Below, piece by piece: positions 20,600 to 32,221 of a DNA stretch of 64,000 nt. Where the stretch lies: assembly GCA_020881915.1 (NCBI GenBank), contig JAJFPB010000005.1, positions 1,240,001 through 1,304,000 of the forward strand. The letters are read 5' to 3'. A program made the translations under genes and the position numbers. The notes below the pieces were generated by a model, which saw nothing but the letters and a program-made list of their open reading frames with translations, was not told where the DNA came from and made no database searches. The stretch is from Paramyrothecium sp. XJ0827 (lineage: Eukaryota > Ascomycota > Sordariomycetes > Hypocreales > Stachybotryaceae). The first letter of the stretch is position 1, and the number at the start of each line of letters is the position of its first letter.

Positions 20600-20740
20600 G
20601 GGTTGTAGAAACTATAGTTGATTGGCTTCTGTCGAGGAGGTATGAAGATATTTAAGTTTTCTTTATTCCTTCCTTTATAGCCTCCTTCCTTTTATACATC
20701 GAGCAGAGATGGAAGGAGCTATAGTTACTATAACTCACCC
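20600..20740. promoter_or_regulatory. Shared inverted motif pair between the divergent paralogues
   Basis: GGGTTGTAGAAACTATAGTT (20600-20619) faces the minus-strand gene. GAGCTATAGTTACTATAACT (20716-20735) faces the plus-strand gene. Each is the proximal copy for its own gene, so one pair serves both directions. Confidence 0.7.
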
Positions 20741-21097
20741 AACGCAGGGTACCCAGGCGCACGGTGAGGGCATCTAGCATACCATGCCATGGATATGTGT
20801 GCGTCAAGTTTTAGCATACGGTATAAGACTTGAGTAAGGTAGTCGCAGTAGAGATTTGGTCAAAGCTGTCGAGCCCTGGCACCATTTACGAAAATGGAGG
20901 CAATAGGGAAGCAAATCGTAGCGCTATCTACCTCTGTAGAGTACACGAGATTGCCGATTACAAAAGGGTTTAGTGTCATTCTAGCAAAAAAAGTCCACTA
21001 TCACGCTGGACACGGTGATTGAACCATCCTTGGCAGACAGACAACATACCAACCCCGATTTTAGCACCACATAAGAGAACAGCATACAGCCCCGAGA
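20741..21097. other. Leader/promoter region of the plus-strand paralogue
   Basis: About 360 bases with no coding frame joined to the gene. Several short upstream ATGs are present. A 5' UTR intron cannot be excluded. Confidence 0.4.
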
Positions 21098-22510
21098 ATG
21101 CGTCCAAAACGTGTAGCAGCGGGTGTGGCGAATGAGCGCATCCGACAGGTTAGTGTAGTAATGTAGCTGATAATAACAATGCTAAAAAGTAATAGCATGC
21201 TAGTGCCGAAGCTGAGATCAAAGTCGACGAAGAAAGTGATGCAGAGTCCATCAACGATATTAACCAATCATCGATAAGTATCCGAAGACCATCTCCTCCA
21301 GGGTCAAATGACGATGATGATGCAGTAGCACCATCGGACTCTGATGACTCTGATTGGGAAGATGATGAAAGCATATACTCAAGTGCTGGTTGCGAAGCCC
21401 AAGAGGGTGAATGTCTTGCCCTGGAAGATAACTACGCTCTCGAAGAAGATCCCATCTTACATGTAGGAGGAGATCAAAGTCGGAAGTGGTGTGACCCAAT
21501 TCAATTGGTGTCAGAATATGGCCAAGATCCGAAGAGGTTCAATGCTATTGTTGATGAAATTGCTACATTGCGCGACGAGTCAGACCTCTTGTTGTTTCTT
21601 TCTGAAATATCTCGCTCCTGGGGAACAGGCTGGTTCACCCCCTTATTAGACCAATTCCGCGCAAACCGCAACCAGGCTGTGGTCCTGGTTATCTTACACT
21701 GCCCTAAGGAAGACCGAGCAGTAAATATTGAAGAACCTCAACTTCTGACAGAGTGGTTCACCAAGGGCATCACGGGCTGTAAGTACAGCTGTATTGGAGT
21801 CAAATCCTAAGCTAATATGTGTGTTTTCAGATATGGAACAGATGGGAGTAAGCTGCATAGCTATGGATCTCCGAAAAGAATGCCGTCGAACCCGTAATGG
21901 GAAGCGGTGTCCAAGCCTAACCCGTACGGAGATAATTTTATCTACCATGGCAACGTACTGCGAATTACTAGTCGCGAACAATGTTTTTGGCATTCGAATC
22001 GAAGCCACAATTGCCGTATCAGCTAGTACTTCGCAGGGAGTCAAGATCTTGGCAGAACACCCTACTGCAAAAAGTCTAATGGGAAGTGTCTTCTATGTCC
22101 CATGGCACCCTGCCTTCGTCTCCGAGATTTTAGTCGACATTGGGCAGGCCAGTGCTCAAGCACTAGTACGACATATGATAATGGCATGCTACGCTCCAAT
22201 CATACAACAAATCCTCGAAATGTTCGATGAAAAACATATGTTCGACGAGGGCGAATTTTGGGACCATTTTTGGTTCACGTGTATATCAAGCGGTAACCCT
22301 GTTCTATTCAAGCTCATGGTTCCAAGGCGAGCCATCCAAAGCAACCACAGGAGCCTAATGGAAGTCCTCGAAGTAGACGCAGAAATTACGCCAAAAGCAC
22401 TGAAATCGATGCAAAACAAAAGGAAAGTGACAGACAGAGAGGAGAGGGCCATCTATTCAATGAGGATCCAGGGTTTACTCGATCTGATGGCTAGGGTGAG
22501 GATCACCTAA
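21098..22510 (+). CDS. Island paralogue B: unrecognised acidic protein, three exons, 437 aa
   Basis: The ATG at 21098 opens a 17-codon exon (21098-21148) with basic residues (MRPKRV). A 47-base intron (21149-21195, branch GCTGATAATAAC) leads to exon 2 (21196-21778), and a 52-base phase-1 intron to exon 3 (21831-22510). Residues 20-125 are acidic and low-complexity (SDSDDSDWEDDES). The remainder matches paralogue A: FRANRNQAVVLVILHCP, LRKECRRTRNGKRCP, LLVANNVFGIRIEAT, SVFYVPWHPAF. It lacks A's basic C-terminal tail and has an acidic N-terminus instead, so the pair may have diverged to complementary roles (inference). No known domain is recognised. Confidence 0.65.
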
Positions 22511-22639
22511 TTCAATGGATGTGGTATATTCGAGGTTTATTGTGGAGAACACATTCTCACATTGCTCTCGCTGGCATTTCATTTGCCATCAGTGTCTCAC
22601 CATGCGACGGGAAGGTATTCGGCATCGCATTTTGGGCCT

Positions 22640-22656
22640 TTAATAACTATAGTTCT
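22640..22656. promoter_or_regulatory. Isolated island motif
   Basis: TAATAACTATAGTTCTTCAA, downstream of paralogue B with no obvious gene attached. Confidence 0.5.
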
Positions 22657-22877
22657 TCAAGCAATGATCAATTGAGGTCCTAAGAGACCATGGTTCATTT
22701 ACACGGTAGTAGCAGTGATAGAGATAGCAGAGTGTGAATGCGATCATAAGTTCCAAGGTCTAGGTTCTGCCCATCCTCCAAATCAGTGAGCCATGACTCT
22801 AACATATCTTAGAAACGCCCACAACTTCACCCTGTAGCATGCAATCATGAGTGTTACAGTATATTGGATGAAGGACG

Positions 22878-22900
22878 AGTTGTACAAACTATAGTTCATC
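22878..22900. promoter_or_regulatory. Isolated island motif, last copy
   Basis: GTTGTACAAACTATAGTTCA. It is the rightmost copy I found and marks the end of the island just before the core genome begins. Confidence 0.55.
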
Positions 22901-23065
22901 ACTTCCTCTTAAGTTCAAATACCCGATGCATGAATACTGATGTGATTATCATTAAGCCTTATTTACAATTTAGTATGCCCCCTTGGCGTATCGGTATACT
23001 TGTACCGTCTGCACTAATAGGCTTTCAAGAATAAGTAATGTTCGGAAGCAAGTGAAGGTTCCAGT

Positions 23066-24354
23066 TTAGAAGAGGGCAAGAGCGCCAACGACGCCAGCCA
23101 TGAGAGCAGCGACGGGAGCCTGCATGGCGTTGGCAGCGCCAGTGGGCACAGGAGCTGGAGTAGTGACAATGGGGGCTTGGGTGACCGTGGTTTCCACAGG
23201 GGGGGGCTGTTGAACGACGGTGGTAGGCCGAGGAATGGCCTGCACTGAGGTGCTGGTCTGGTGGACAGTGACAACAACTACGTCTCCCCCTTGAGTGACG
23301 GTCTCAACCACGTCATATATACTGGTGGCAGTCTCATAGACAACTTCGGAATGGTACTCGGTCTGGTCCGGCTGAGTGACGGTGGCCACAATAGTTTGGG
23401 GGACCTTGGTGACGATGACAGACGTGGATGTGTATGTCACAACCACCTCTTCACCATTGATTGTCTTGGTCTCTGTAACAGGGCAGAGGCTGGTCACGGT
23501 CTCGTAGTCGACGTCAACGGCAGTTTTGGTCACATCTTCTCCCCTGATCGTCTCGTAGATGGTGGTGAGAACCTTGGTGACGATAGTGCTTGTCTCCTGA
23601 ATGACAGTAACGTGCGTCTCATCCGGACCCTTGACAGTGGATGTGACAGGGCAGACCGAGGTGTACGTGACGTCAACCTCCTCGGTCTTGGTGGCTGTGA
23701 TTGTTTCACCGGGGTGGCTCACAACAACGGTGCTAGGAACCTGGGTAACAACGACAGAAGTGGTCGTCTTGGTGATGTATTCGGTGGTTGAAGGTCCAAT
23801 GACTGTTTCAGTGACAGGGCAGACGGTTGTGTAAGTAACCTCAACCAGTTCCTCCTTGGTGTGAGTAGCTGTTGGTCCAGGAATGTGCTCGACAACAGTG
23901 CTGGGCACTTTGGTGACAATCGTCGACTCGACGGTCTTTGTGATATACTCCGTTTTACCCTCACCAGTGACGGTTTCAGTGACAGGGCAGAGCGAAGTGT
24001 AAGTGACCTCGACGAGTTCTTCCTTTGTTTTTGTGACGTCAGGGCCAGGAACGGTGGTAACGCAGCCCTTGCACTCAGTGACGACAATGGTCGAGGTGGT
24101 GAGCTCAGTCACATACTTGGTCCTGTTGGCGGTTAGCAATGCGTGTTAAGAGAGGAAAGTACGTCTGGGTCGGGGCTGCCTTACGTTCCCTTGTCGGTGT
24201 AAGTGGAGGTGACGGGGCAGGTAGTCACCGTGGTGTAAGTGACGAGAGTGGTAGTAGGGTGCTGGGGAGGAGTGTCGTGGTGCTCTCCACGAGCCTGGAT
24301 CTCCTGGCCCATGGCCGAGGTGGCGAGAGCCAACAAGACAGCGGTGAACTTCAT
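23066..24354 (-). CDS. GPI-anchored, threonine-rich repeat cell-wall protein, 408 aa
   Basis: The exons at 24185-24354 and 23066-24122 join through an intron at 24123-24184. The product starts with a secretion signal (MKFTAVLLALATSAMGQ) and ends with a small-residue site followed by a hydrophobic tail (APVAALMAGVVGALALF), the signature of a GPI anchor. Between them are repeats of about 45-50 residues, each centred on VTYTSxCPVTETV, with five CPVT copies counted. They are full of Thr/Val suited to O-mannosylation, and the paired cysteines may crosslink. A Pro-rich stretch (QQPPPVETTVTQAP) precedes the anchor. It is probably a structural or adhesive wall mannoprotein; similarity to named adhesins was not tested. 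It is the first gene of the conventional region to the right of the island. Confidence 0.85.
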
Positions 24355-27300
24355 TGTGCTTTGCTTGGAGAGAGTGAATCCCGTTGAGCGAAGGTTGTAA
24401 GGATGTTTTCCTTGAATGCAGGAAGAGCGAAGGTATTAAGTAACCTGAACGAAGTGGTTACTCTGAGAGAGAGTGAGCCGAAGCAAGGAGGTTGGGGAGG
24501 CAACGAAAGACCGGATGAGAGACAGATGAGGAACTGGCAGTCTGGATGATTCGAGGAGGTTGGACTGCGACTTATACCTGTGGCCGGCGAGCACGGGTGG
24601 TGTGGGCCTTGGGCTTGGGCTACTGTTGTATGACATCCTCGGACCACATAGCCAGGAGCGGTGCTGATGGAGGGTTGGTTCTACGTAGTAATACGATGCT
24701 CCAAGTTTAGAGGCACCCTAGGCGCATGTGGCTGGAGCTCACTGGAGCGACCATGTGGGAGTGCATGGGGCATCGGATGTGGTAGCTCGAACGGAATACG
24801 TCCAATGTTGGCAATGTCTGTGTCCCTAGTCCGGGGCCGAGCCGACGGACCATCCCCATATCCTAGAGACTTGACAGATCGTATAGCCTGGGCGAAACCA
24901 CCACCCCTGTCAGTATCAAAGCACTGACGGCATGAAGCGAACAATCCCAGTTGGTATGATCTTCCCGACGCATGACGATGGGCTGCCAACATCCAATGAC
25001 GCGAAGTATCGCGGGAATCAAGAGAAACTACATGCCGAGGGAAGCTTTCCCATCGAGAGCAGGAAAACCGGATGGAGCCGGCCATGAGGCACTAGCCAGA
25101 TCACGCAAGAGCCGTGTAGTTCGGCGAACCTCTAGGCCAGCGGCGCAACCGTGGTTTGGCAAAAGAAGTTCGCGGCTTGTGCCACGATGTGGGTTGGGCG
25201 ACTCCGAGCACAGACTAGGTGATGCCGGATGCTAGGACTAGGCGCATGGTAGCGGGAAAGCGGGCATAACAGTCCTGGTTAACGAGTTGAGGGCACATGC
25301 AACGAGGGAGAAAAAAGAACCTCATGGGTCGGATGGGGCTGGACGTTGATCTCCGTGCCCCAGGATGCCGCGGGTCGAGGCCCAGATGTGACACCCTGCC
25401 CAGGGCGATGCAAAGGAACCAAACCTCTCGGATTAGACTACCAAGCCGCCCAGTCAGCCAGCACCGACCCTCATCCGGTCGGTGATCCCAAGGCTCAGTC
25501 AGAGAAACAGGCGGGGGGAAGGGAGGCTGGGCATGCTCGTCCTGATGCTGTGGCACTGGGCAATCTGCTTCAGTTCAGGGACATCTGGTGGCATACCGCA
25601 AATACGACTGTATCATGCCTCTTCAGGCAGTGCCGCGGGGTCGTGGACCAACGAGCAGGCTCCAACGAAGCCACCAGGGAACACGAAAAACTTGCTTATT
25701 GCATGCATGCTGTGCCGTTTCATGAGTGGTCCAACCTTGCTTGTTGTTGCTTCGCACCTCGTTGGTCGGGCCGTGACTTGCTATCCGAGTAGCGTTATGA
25801 CGGCGTCATCGGGCAAGGAATGAGAAGAGTCAACTCCGTCTTAGCACACTTATCACACGCAATCGGCCGATGCCAGAGGAGCAAAAGAGCCCCTCCCCCG
25901 GGTGGATAGGATATGGAGACTTGGCCTTGCCAGGAACAAGCGAGCAGAGTGATCGTCGCTGGGACAGGAGTGTTGTGATGTGGTTGGCCAATGGAGCAGC
26001 AGCATGCAGGGAGGGATGACAGCAGCGAAGGGATCGGCCGGCCGGTCGGCTCTGGCAAGGCTCTGGCCTGCCTCTGCGTCTGCGTCTCTGTGAAGAAGCA
26101 ACGAGTTGGCTGGGCGATGGGTGCTGCTCTCGAAACGAGCCACAGCACGCCACGGGGCTAACCATGCAGTCCTTTCGTGCTTCAGGTGCCGTGGAAAGAA
26201 AGGTGATGGTGTACGGCAGACACAAGGGAACGGGCCACCCCATGAGCGCGTTCAGGCTGTGCGGTTCATCGAATGGAGTCAGCAACTGTAGGCCAAGCAA
26301 AGCAACGGTATTTTCGGCCTGGCATTCTGTTTCTCGCCGTTGGTGACAATTTTTTTCATCCTTTTTTTTCCGTCTTTATTCCACCCGCTAAGGAACCGAG
26401 TGTCGCACCTTTTTGGGCGAGCTGCTGCCTCGATCTATGCACCCACTTGGGCCGAACGGCGTGGTGCGGAGAGTAACGTAGCGGGTTGAACGGCCCAAAG
26501 CCCAAGACCAAGACCAAGGCCAAGGGCAAGGCCTAGCCCGAGCAGGTGTGTAGCCGGCAGGAGGTGCGAGGAATTACGAGACGGACTGCAGCTCGCGGCA
26601 ACGTCGAGACCCCTCCCCTCCCCCTCCCCTCCCCCCCGGAGCCAGGTTTGGGGTCGGGAAAAGCAAAGCAGAGCAGAGCAAAGCAGGGCAAAGCAAAGTA
26701 GAGCAAAGCAAAAGTGCGCTGGCGATGGGCATGTTTGCAAGTGCGGTTGTGAGGTGTGAGTGGGTGCTGCGCCCGGCGGGAAACGAGGCATCCATGTGCT
26801 GAGCTTCAGGTTAGTGCGCCTTGGCCAGTCTTGTCCCTATTCTCCACGCTCGGGACAACTGGCTGAGCTTGGCTGGCTGGGGCCAACTCGAGAGACGACC
26901 AGATAGGCCAAGGGAAAAGCTTCTGGCCATCGCGATCGCGTGTTACAGAACAGAAGTGCCAAAGTTTAGAGCGAGCTGTGGTCGATCAAAGTTTTCTCCT
27001 CTCCACTCTCCATCTTTCTCTCTGTGCACCCTTGTCTCTCCTCAGCCTCCAGATTTATGCAGCTTTATGCACATCTATAAGGCACGGCATGCGGAACACA
27101 GATAGGACTTCCATGCTAGATACAAACAGCGTCTCACCTTACAAACAAAGCTTTTTTTAAACTCTTGCCCTGGCCTGTGCCTTACCTTACAGCTCTCTGT
27201 GCGCGTTCTGTCTCTTTCAACTCAATGAAACACAACTGCCTGGACACCCCAGTCGTTGGTTGAACAGACTGACATCAATACCAGCAGTAAGATCATCTCA

Positions 27301-28685
27301 CCTCAGCCTATCGCCCATCGCATCAGATCTTATTGTTGTGACCTCCCTCGGCCGCCGTAGCCGTGGGATTCTTTGCGTTGTCACCCCATCCGCGGCTTAC
27401 CTCGGGGTGGTGCACGGCCATGGTCGCACTCTGACGTATCTCGCAACCAACCACGGCGAGTCATCGACTCTCCCCCTGGCTACTAGAGCGCCAAGTCTCC
27501 AGGTCCAAGACCCGGATATGCATGTTGCCTGACTTGAGAGCTCTAGGCTAGCCCACGCCCATAGGTACATCAATGACAGCTCAGGATTTCTTGTTAGCTC
27601 AGAAAGTTTCTTCTCTCTTGGCTTACACGGGCCTAGTCTGAGCCCTAAGGTTTTTCTTCTTCTCGTTTCTTCTCTGCCTACTCGTTTGTTTCTTCGCTTG
27701 CCCATTCAGGGCAAAGAGCCGCATGCAAGTCTTACTGCTACCTCTGCTCCCGGAAAATGTCTCGGTTCCATCAGCTATAGCTCTGTAGCCGCAGCTTCAG
27801 GTGGAGAAGGAGTTCCCAAGCAGCGCACCGGCCGGAAGATGCCCCCGTCTATCCTCATCCACTTGGCTTTCCGTACAAAGTAAAACCCAACCAGTCCGGC
27901 GCCCCGGCGCCCCGGCTCCCCTGGTTGACCCAATGAATATCCTCCAACCCCTTGACTAGATGCCGCTTGCGGGCCAGGCGGGTCTGCCGGACTAGAACCA
28001 TGTGCTGCTGCTAATCGCGGGCCAGAACCCCATCGGTATAGCTTGGGCACGCCATAGAATCGCTTGCCAGATGTCCGCGGCAGAGACATCTGCTCTAGGT
28101 TTTGGTTTGGCGCCCACTTGCTTCCCCTTAGTCAAACCTTCTTCTGCTATGCGAGAATTCTTTTTAAGTGTTTTTTGCGACTATTGTCTATCTTAGGCTC
28201 GCCCAAGCCCATCGGCCTCGTATAGCATCGTGTTGGTGTGCCGGCCTTGTCGCTCATTCGCTCATCGGCATCTCCCTTGCAGTCGCGCACCCAACCTTGG
28301 AAGCTTAATAGCCTCGATTATCACCTGCATCAACCTCGTGCCGTGAGATAATTGCTCCATATTGCGGTGAGAGGGAGTAGACAACTGCTCGCATTTTTGA
28401 GCTTGGTGATAGGCGCGGGGATCTGCTCAACTTGCATATAATGACATCATCTGCGTTGCGGCCTGGTGGCACCAAGAACAGCACCAAGGCCAGCTCCAAG
28501 CAGCAAACCGTTATCTAATTCCTTGTAGCGCCAAGTGGCTAGGGCTTAAAAGCTCGTATAACGCAGGATTCCGCTTCCCGCAGGCTCACGGTGCTCCGGC
28601 AGATGGGCAATGTCACAAACCATGGACCTCAAGGCGTGACCATCCTGAACATCATGAGCTCGTCATTATGCCAATAATCTCGATT
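24355..28685. other. 4.3 kb region without a recognisable gene
   Basis: Many short open frames occur on both strands, but none shows a protein family, sustained codon structure or convincing splice sites. Low-complexity patches stand out: a CCAAGA/CCAAGG-rich run at about 26495-26540, a C-rich run near 26612-26640, an AAAGCAGAGC-rich run at about 26660-26715, and pyrimidine-rich tracts at about 26990-27050 and 27640-27700. The left end must hold the promoter of the wall-protein gene. The rest may be a long regulatory region or a non-coding transcript. Confidence 0.5.
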
Positions 28686-30537
28686 CTAGTCTGTGCTAGT
28701 AAACGCCTGAGCAGCATCCATCAGCAGGCTGGCTACCAGCAATATGGCGTTGAAGATTGCCATCATGTAGAACGGCGCACTGCGCGATAGGCTATCGAAC
28801 AAGTAGCCACCGAGCTTGGTGAGCAGCAGAATTGCCGCACCCCCACATAACGAATACACGCCGGCAATGGAGCCTTTGAGCCGCACTCTCGAGACATCCT
28901 CCAAGTCTGTGGAGACCCGGAGAAGCGGCTCTCTCTCGGTCGTTTCCTCCTGGCTGGGTGCGATTGTGGGCTCATGCGGAGCGTTTCGGGGCGCATCGAC
29001 CGCCAACACTCCGCGGCCGAGTGAGCCCAGGCTGCACACAATGGCCGCAATCTGGCTGATGCCGATGAGCGATACCACCAGAAAGACGGCGGGTGTTCCG
29101 CCCCTTCCGTCCACGTCCTTGATCTCCGGGCTAGAGAGCTGCGGCAGAATGATGTAGCCGATTATGCCGAGAACAGCGCCAGTGACCACTGGGTAGTTTA
29201 CACGGCCAGTCCGGCTAGAGAGATACCCAAACAGCGGCGCACAGATCAAGCCCATGAGTTGCGCCACGCCCGTAAGGATGGATGACAAAACGTATGCCGC
29301 CCGACACTCCTTCTTCAGTTCGGGAGATGGATCGTTCGGAGACCCTTGACAAAACCCATTACTAATGTAAAATGTGTTGATATAGAGGGGGATGAAGAGC
29401 GAGATGGCAACAGTTGAAGCTCTTGCAACAAACCCTCCGAGGTAACCAAGGGCGATTCGTGAATCGGTAAATCCAAGGAGCACCGAATCCTTGAGCAGAT
29501 GGAGGTACGGGACCAGTTTCTACCACTGTCAGACCCATTGCCGCACAGAACAAAACGGGAAGCCGCTTCACTTACCTGTCGTGCTGGCCCATCTTGCCCC
29601 TCTTCACCCGCACCGTTTACCTCGTCGTGCTGGTCCGGCGACGCCAGAAGAGTTCTCCAGCCTTTGCCCTCCTCGCCCTTGAGGTTACGCAAACCGAGGG
29701 AAACAAAGACGGCCACCAAGAATGCGACACCACCGACTACATAGAAACTGTACGACACTGCTTCTGCAGGGGTGACTCCATCAATCGTACCAAACTGTGC
29801 CGGCAGGGGCAGGAATAGTGATAAGGCCACGAGCGCGCCGCACCCTGTGAAGAGGCCGACGTACCCAGCCAGCGTAGAGGGTTTCCCCGACTGAGTCTTT
29901 GGGTCGGGACCAGAACGTGATGCGCTGTCGTTTGAGTGTGTCCGCGTGTACCGCTCCGGCGTAATCGTGAGCTCCGACGATACCGAGAATGCCTCACTAA
30001 GGCGCGAACCCCGTATCTGTTTGCGTCTCGTAGAAGCCGGGGTTTTCGTGTCGTCCTCATTGTCGTCCGTCAGGGAAGGCAGTATCGCAGTAACCATTGT
30101 AGCCCTATGCACGTCAGCAGCAGATCTAATCAAAGTCTTCCGGTCGCAACTTACGCTGCTGAAGCTCCAATGGCAAATAATATCCGCGCGAGAACCAGCT
30201 CCGGATAGATGTTGCGCGCTTGAACAAACAAGCAGAGCGATAGTCCGATGATGCCGTAGCCTATGACGGCGACCCAACGAACACCCAAGCGATCAGAGAT
30301 GAGGCCCCAGGCCGGGCATGCGATCAGCGCCACAATCTCATCCACGAATCCGAGCGTGCCGACGACATCGCCGACGTTCTTTTTCTGCCCTATCAGATCT
30401 GTGACCACGAACGAAACGGAGCTGTTTAGGAAGACCAGGAAAGAGATCGAAAACAGCGAGATGCCGAGCAAGTACGTGACGGCCTGTAACGGCGTCGTGG
30501 ACGCGGAGAACGGAAGAAAACGAGTAAGCGACGGCAT
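28686..30537 (-). CDS. Major facilitator superfamily transporter, three exons, 581 aa
   Basis: Exons 30155-30537, 29576-30104 and 28686-29519 join in frame through introns at 30105-30154 and 29520-29575. Twelve hydrophobic segments can be placed. Helix 1 is near YLLGISLFSISFLVFL, and the loop after helix 2 carries the MFS signature form (GLISDRLGVRWVAVIGYGII). A long cytoplasmic loop of about 70 residues (DDNEDDTKTPASTRRKQ onward) splits the first half. A second polar loop near residues 280-300 separates the halves, and a third (APSQEETTEREPLL) lies before the last helices. Substrate cannot be told from sequence. It faces away from Med10, with a 1.04 kb shared upstream region. Confidence 0.85.
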
Positions 30538-31577
30538 GGCGACGGATTTCTCTTCGACCTGGACTCAACTAGGTTGACTGATGGAATGACGGCATGGCGA
30601 GGTGCTCTTGTGTTGTTTGTTTACGTCCTTGGATTCGGCATTGACTCGTGATGGAGCTGTAATAGATGACCCGCTTGGTCCCGGAAACTAATCCCCGTTC
30701 CCGAGATGTGGGGAACGAACCTTACCTAAGCTCAGCTCCAAATGCATGGAATACGTTGGACTGAATACCTTGCATTCTTGCAGGTTAAATTGAACAATCT
30801 TCAAAATGACTTGTGACTGGCATTCAAAGACTCGGCTTCCTTTACTGGGCCATATTTTGACTAGTTCCATTGTTGCGGTTAGGCATCAGATACAGCAGCC
30901 ATAACTTCGTTTTGCGCTTCTGTGGCGTACAACGTATATTTTGATTGTAGATGGCACTTATCTCTGCCGAACCATGTTATGCGTGATAAAGAGGTCTGAC
31001 TGGCTGAAGTAGTTCCATGCATTAGTTTGATGTCTCAAAATTGACAATCCTCCTCATGTTTGAGGCCTTCCAGCGAGCCAGGCTTATCCCCTGGACTGCG
31101 CAAACTAGGTACGCGGTAGTCAGATATGTGGCAGCCCCACAACATCTTAGTCATTATGTCGGTAATACTGAAGCTATTCCCAAGGAACCCAGACGAAGGT
31201 CTCCATCTGCCAGAGGCTCAATGGCCAAAGACGGCTCTCGATTCTTAAATGATGATAGACTAGGTACATGTATCATCGGCCAATTTGCTAGCATTCTTAT
31301 GTCTTTAGGATTATGATTTTCCGATTGGCCAAGATCCAGATCTACTACATGAAGGTTAGTGCTTCGTCCAGTCAGATGGCCAGGTACACCAGCCACACCC
31401 GAACCGGTGGAGAGCGATGCCGCACCACAACGCCACAGGCTAGTCCGGCATTAGGAACCTTTTTTCAGCCTCGTTCATCACCACCCCTGTGCCTTTGGAT
31501 CCATCACACTTCAACATTATCCTGCTCTCTTCTGCCCGTACTTCTCACTGCGCTCCGTGAGCCGTCCTTTCGAAATC
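30538..31577. other. Divergent promoter region, MFS transporter / Med10
   Basis: There is no coding signal. Facing CCAAT-type elements (GGCCAAT near 31279 and ATTGGCC near 31325) lie about 250-300 bases before Med10. Confidence 0.5.
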
Positions 31578-32221
31578 ATGGCGCCTGTCGATAGAGTTGA
31601 TCATAATGCCCTCGAGCGTGTGTCCGCCTACAATCACACCACGGCTCGCAATGTTGCTGACGGGGTTTTCAGAGCAGCTCAAGGACATCATTCAAGACCT
31701 GTATCAGATCATGGTGCAGGTCTCTACATACGATTCCATGGGTCGTCCCAGCCGAGATGTGCTCTCTAATGGAGTGTACGGATCCCCTTTCCGATCCCCG
31801 TTCCGCCACAAAGCGCCGTCTCCGCTGACACAGCGTCCCTCGCAGCAAAACTCTCTCTCAATCCATCCAGACTCTACATAACTCTGCCTCGCCACCCAAC
31901 CATTTACCCTCCGTCCCACCCGAGCTCCTAGAGTACGTGGAGAACGGCCGTAACCCGGATATCTACACGCGCGAGTTTGTTGAGCTCGTCCGGCGGGGAA
32001 ACCAGCTGATGCGCGGCAAGATGCACGCCTTCGGTTCTTTCCGTGACATACTTGCCGATCACATCCACGCTGCCATGCCCGAGCTGCGCGACGACGTCGA
32101 GCGCGTATGCGAGGCGACTGGCGGGAAGCCACCGGCGGCGCGCAACGGAGTTGCCGAGGGCGACGTAGCTCCTGGAGGCGCTGCTGGAAGCAGCTCTACT
32201 GCCGCAGCTTCGGGGCCGTAA
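31578..32221 (+). CDS. MED10: Mediator complex subunit 10
   Basis: Exons 31578-31617, 31673-31775 and 31846-32221 give 172 residues. The conserved Med10/Nut2 core is plain: EQLKDIIQDLYQIMVQV, YDSMGRPSRDVL, SIQTLHNSASPP, LPSVPPELLEYVENGRNPD, IYTREFVELVRRGNQLMRGK and MHAFGSFRDILADHI. Med10 is an essential subunit of the Mediator middle module, linking activators to RNA polymerase II. The tail after residue 140 is Ala/Gly/Ser-rich and not conserved. The second splice donor was chosen as GT at 31776 because it alone keeps frame into KTLSQSIQ; reading straight through instead gives a stop at 31881. Family assignment is firm. Confidence 0.92.

Noticed and set aside
7344..22900. Starship-type giant mobile element
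   Set aside because: No tyrosine-recombinase (DUF3435) captain or other typical cargo gene was seen, and no flanking target repeats were found. The island's borders are defined only by the motif.
24355..28685. Several open frames of 90-156 codons on both strands
   Set aside because: They overlap one another in different frames, many use non-ATG starts, and none shows family motifs or consistent splice sites.
28686..31577. Secondary-metabolite or transporter gene cluster around the MFS gene
   Set aside because: No biosynthetic enzyme lies nearby; the neighbours are Med10 and a wall protein.
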